Assembly (NCBI GenBank): GCA_029593505.1
Contig: JAKTNI010000007.1
Coordinates: forward strand, 1-64,000
Reading direction: 5' to 3'
Source of the DNA: Streptococcus suis
GTDB lineage: Bacteria > Bacillota > Bacilli > Lactobacillales > Streptococcaceae
DNA: 64,000 nt
Shown here piece after piece: positions 61,970 through 64,000 of the stretch. The notes below the pieces were generated by a model. That model saw only the letters and a list, made by a program, of their open reading frames with translations. It searched no databases and was not told the DNA's origin. The position numbers were made by a program, and so were the translations under genes. The number at the start of each line of letters is the position of its first letter. Positions within the stretch are counted from its first letter, which is position 1.

Positions 61970-62000
61970 AAAAGGAGACAAGCCATCAGCTTTGCCTTCC
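61970..62000 (-). terminator. Possible jag terminator
   Basis: A bulged stem around AAGC/GCTT with a CCTTTTT tail on the minus strand lies about 80 bases after the jag stop. No other gene is seen between rpmH and jag. Confidence 0.4.
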
Positions 62001-62081
62001 TTTCTGAAAACAATGTATGATTTATTAAGTCTTTATCAAACTAATACCAGATATAATCTCTTGAGTAAAAGAGCCGAAACA

Positions 62082-63092
62082 TTAGTCATGAGTTCCCTCA
62101 ATATCAACCACTACATAACGATTAGGCTCACTGCCTTCTGAATAGCTCGTCAGACCATCCATCTTCGAAATAATTCTATGGATAATTTTACGCTCACTAC
62201 TAGACATTGGATCTGTGTGATAGGCTTCTTGATCTTCCAAAACTCTCTCAGCTAACTTTTGTGCATATCCTTGCAATACTTCTGCGCGATGCTCGACATA
62301 ATCATTGACATTAATTGTGACATAAAAATTACGTTCGTAATGATTATAGAGGAAATTTTGAGCTAAAAGTTGTAGGGCTTTCAATACTTTCCCATGATAA
62401 CCAATAACACGACCTGGCTCATTAGTATCAACTTGAATGTTGATAGAGCGGCGGTTGTAAGTGCTATCTAATGTTGCTTCTACGTCCATACCATCTAAAA
62501 TCTCTTGAATGTACGCAGAGATTTCTACTACAACTTGTTCGATGTCATACTGTGGTTCGATACTGATTCCTAATTCAGAAAACTCGCCTTTATCCATAGA
62601 TGCGTTCTCATCTGTCACATTACGCTCCAAAGTTCTTGGTGAATCTGAAGCATTCGTTTTTTCTGAACTTACTACCAACTCATCCGAAAGAATTTCAATA
62701 CGACCTGTTTCTTCCAAGATAGTAGTGACCTCTTTTTCATTTTTTAAAATCTGCTCTTTAATTTCACTATCTAAAACTTGTCCAGATTTTTCAAACTCCT
62801 TTACCGCTGCTACAACCTTCCCAAGATCCACAGTAGCTTCTGATACACTTTTTACTGGTTCGTTTAACTCATTGATTTCACTTGGGACACCACGCACAGC
62901 TTTTTGGTTTGCTTTAACAACTGTTGTTTCGTTAATGACATCAATATCTACAATTGCTGGTTTTTTCCCAAAACCAAGAAAACCTTTTTTCTCACGAGCC
63001 ACTACTGTGATATGTGCTTTTTTTCGAGGAATATTTAATTCTAACAAGCCATTTTGAATAGCTTCCTCAACATTTGATCCTGTAAATTTCAT
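62082..63092 (-). CDS. jag: RNA-binding protein Jag/KhpB (EloR)
   Basis: In streptococci this protein controls cell elongation, working with KhpA and MltG, and binds RNA. The 336-residue product has the N-terminal Jag domain (FTGSNVEEAIQNGLLEL, KGFLGFGKKPA), a long acidic linker (about 70-190), then KH (GRVIGYHGKVLKALQLLAQN) and R3H (RAEVLQGYAQKLAERVLE, MSSSERKIIHRII) domains. ATG 63092 has AGGAGAG upstream; the frame opens at 63143. It follows yidC by 19 bases. Confidence 0.94.
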   Translation of the reverse strand: MKFTGSNVEEAIQNGLLELNIPRKKAHITVVAREKKGFLGFGKKPAIVDIDVINETTVVKANQKAVRGVPSEINELNEPVKSVSEATVDLGKVVAAVKEFEKSGQVLDSEIKEQILKNEKEVTTILEETGRIEILSDELVVSSEKTNASDSPRTLERNVTDENASMDKGEFSELGISIEPQYDIEQVVVEISAYIQEILDGMDVEATLDSTYNRRSINIQVDTNEPGRVIGYHGKVLKALQLLAQNFLYNHYERNFYVTINVNDYVEHRAEVLQGYAQKLAERVLEDQEAYHTDPMSSSERKIIHRIISKMDGLTSYSEGSEPNRYVVVDIEGTHD

Positions 63093-63111
63093 GTTCTCTC
63101 TCCTAATAATC

Positions 63112-63924
63112 CTATTTCTTTTTCTGTGCTTTCTTCTGTGCACGTCTTATTTTAGCTTGGCGTTCTTTTTCTTCTCGTAGCTTGGCTTGACGTTCTGCTA
63201 TTATTTTAAATGGATTATTAAATAGCAAGGTTTGAGCCACTTGATAAGCATTAGAAACTGTCCAATATAATGATACCCCACTCGCAGCTGATACCGCAAA
63301 GAAAAAAATCATCACAGGCATACTATAGGTCATTAATGTCATGGCTATGTTTTTCTCAATCGCTGCTTTATTAACTAACCATGAACTAAGAAACGTAAAG
63401 CCGGCAGCAAGAATAGGCAATATAAACAGTGCGTCTGGCTCACCTAAATTTAGCCAGAGAAAATGACCCACTTTTAAAGCATCAACGCGCGTTAAAGCTT
63501 GGAATAAAGCAATCAATACAGGCATTTGTATAAAAATCGGAAACATGGAGGATCTCATGCTAACACCGTTTTCCTTATACAAAGCTTGTGTTGCTTCATA
63601 CAATTGTTGACGACTAGACGCATCTGTTCCTGGGTACTGCTCTTTTAATTCTTTTAACTGGGGTTGTAATTCTTGCATCTTCCGAGAAGAATTCATCTGC
63701 ATTTGGAATAAAGGCAGCATCAACGTTCGCAGTAAGACAGTAAATAGAATAATACCGATTCCTATTTGTCCATTAATAGACAGAAATTGAATGATAGTAG
63801 CAAACCAATAAATCAGACGATCCCATGCCTCTGTTGATTGACTGGTTACTGGACCTGTTCCACATGCTGTCAATACAAACAGTGATATAACTATTAAACC
63901 TGCCCACTTAATTTTCTTTTTCAA
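63112..63924 (-). CDS. yidC: Membrane protein insertase YidC (lipoprotein form)
   Basis: YidC inserts and folds membrane proteins with or without SecYEG. The 270-residue product has a lipoprotein signal (FVLTACGTG, lipidated Cys near residue 21). It has five membrane segments with [23 protein letters not shown] (conserved Arg in the groove) and [17 protein letters not shown], and a basic C-terminal tail ending KAQKKK. The start codon is TTG 63924, preceded by GGAAGG, and overlaps the end of rnpA by 17 bases. The rnpA-yidC-jag order is conserved. Confidence 0.94.
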   Translation of the reverse strand: MKKKIKWAGLIVISLFVLTACGTGPVTSQSTEAWDRLIYWFATIIQFLSINGQIGIGIILFTVLLRTLMLPLFQMQMNSSRKMQELQPQLKELKEQYPGTDASSRQQLYEATQALYKENGVSMRSSMFPIFIQMPVLIALFQALTRVDALKVGHFLWLNLGEPDALFILPILAAGFTFLSSWLVNKAAIEKNIAMTLMTYSMPVMIFFFAVSAASGVSLYWTVSNAYQVAQTLLFNNPFKIIAERQAKLREEKERQAKIRRAQKKAQKKK

Positions 63925-64000
63925 TCACAACACCTTCCTGATATAATTTTGCTAGTTTTAAAACATGAATAAGGTTTTCTTTGATCTCTCGATAAGATAG
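63908..64000 (-). CDS. rnpA: Ribonuclease P protein component, 3' end only
   Basis: Only the last 30 codons lie in the window. They read [22 protein letters not shown] and end VVIEKEN, a normal C-terminus for the protein subunit of RNase P, which matures tRNA 5' ends. The position just upstream of yidC supports the call. The gene continues past the right edge. Confidence 0.8.
   Translation of the reverse strand, partial: LSYREIKENLIHVLKLAKLYQEGVVIEKEN

Noticed and set aside
61921..62080. Very short ORF (8 codons) after GGAAGG between jag and rpmH
   Set aside because: It falls inside a likely terminator stem and is too short to support as a gene.

Overview
The window is a stretch of a low-GC Firmicute chromosome, almost certainly Streptococcus suis. 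Two LPxTG-type surface proteins match the S. suis secreted nuclease SsnA and the surface nucleotidase SntA, and the housekeeping order (uppS-cdsA-eep-proS, ctsR-clpC, pbp2A-rpmG-secE-nusG, rsgA-rpe-thiN-rmuC-yhaM, rnpA-yidC-jag) is streptococcal. No database could be searched, so names rest on motifs, length and context.

Layout. 1-6400: the promoter and leader of what looks like an rRNA operon running off the left edge, then proS, eep, cdsA, uppS and yajC on the minus strand. 6438-12974: an accessory island bounded by a pair of about 30-bp inverted repeats. It carries an IS1595/ISXO2-like transposase gene, a restriction-modification pair (nuclease-methyltransferase fusion plus specificity subunit), a winged-helix gene, and between them a small ORF built on ten ACAAG repeats in front of a terminator. 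12981-15700: a flavin electron-transfer operon (FMN-binding protein, ApbE, ferric-reductase-like protein). 15711-29612: purA with a PurR box, gshF, ssnA, hslO-dusB, nadR with a frameshifted small membrane gene, CtsR-controlled ctsR-clpC, and a thioredoxin-like gene. 29776-32358: an ABC exporter, a PlcR-like TPR regulator and a 39-residue propeptide ORF missed by length cut-offs, which together look like a peptide signalling system. 32731-37671: tsf and rpsB, tRNA-Cys, a secreted phospholipase A2-like gene with a holin-like gene, then nusG, secE and rpmG. 37705-48092: pbp2A, a ferredoxin-NADP reductase, a pseudouridine synthase, purR, a frameshifted kinase, yhaM, rmuC, thiN, rpe and rsgA. 48178-52276: a cation/proton antiporter behind a fluoride riboswitch, and sntA. 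52402-56722: two large membrane proteins (LTA-synthase-like and GT-C-like) behind a leader-peptide/terminator arrangement. 56760-60288: rsmA, an extra gene of unknown function, rnmV and tatD. 60394-64000: a small membrane protein, a lipid kinase, rpmH, jag, yidC and the 3' end of rnpA.

How the parts connect. PurR is encoded here, and PurBox-like sites lie at the purA and purR promoters. CtsR has its operator directly after its own -10. Envelope functions dominate: undecaprenyl and CDP-DAG synthesis, site-2 protease, Pbp2A, YidC, SecE, YajC and sortase-anchored enzymes. The parts most worth following up are the repeat-bounded RM island with its switchable leader, the fluoride-switch/antiporter unit, the exporter-receptor-peptide cassette, the unknown gene lodged in the rnmV-rsmA operon, and the phospholipase/holin pair.
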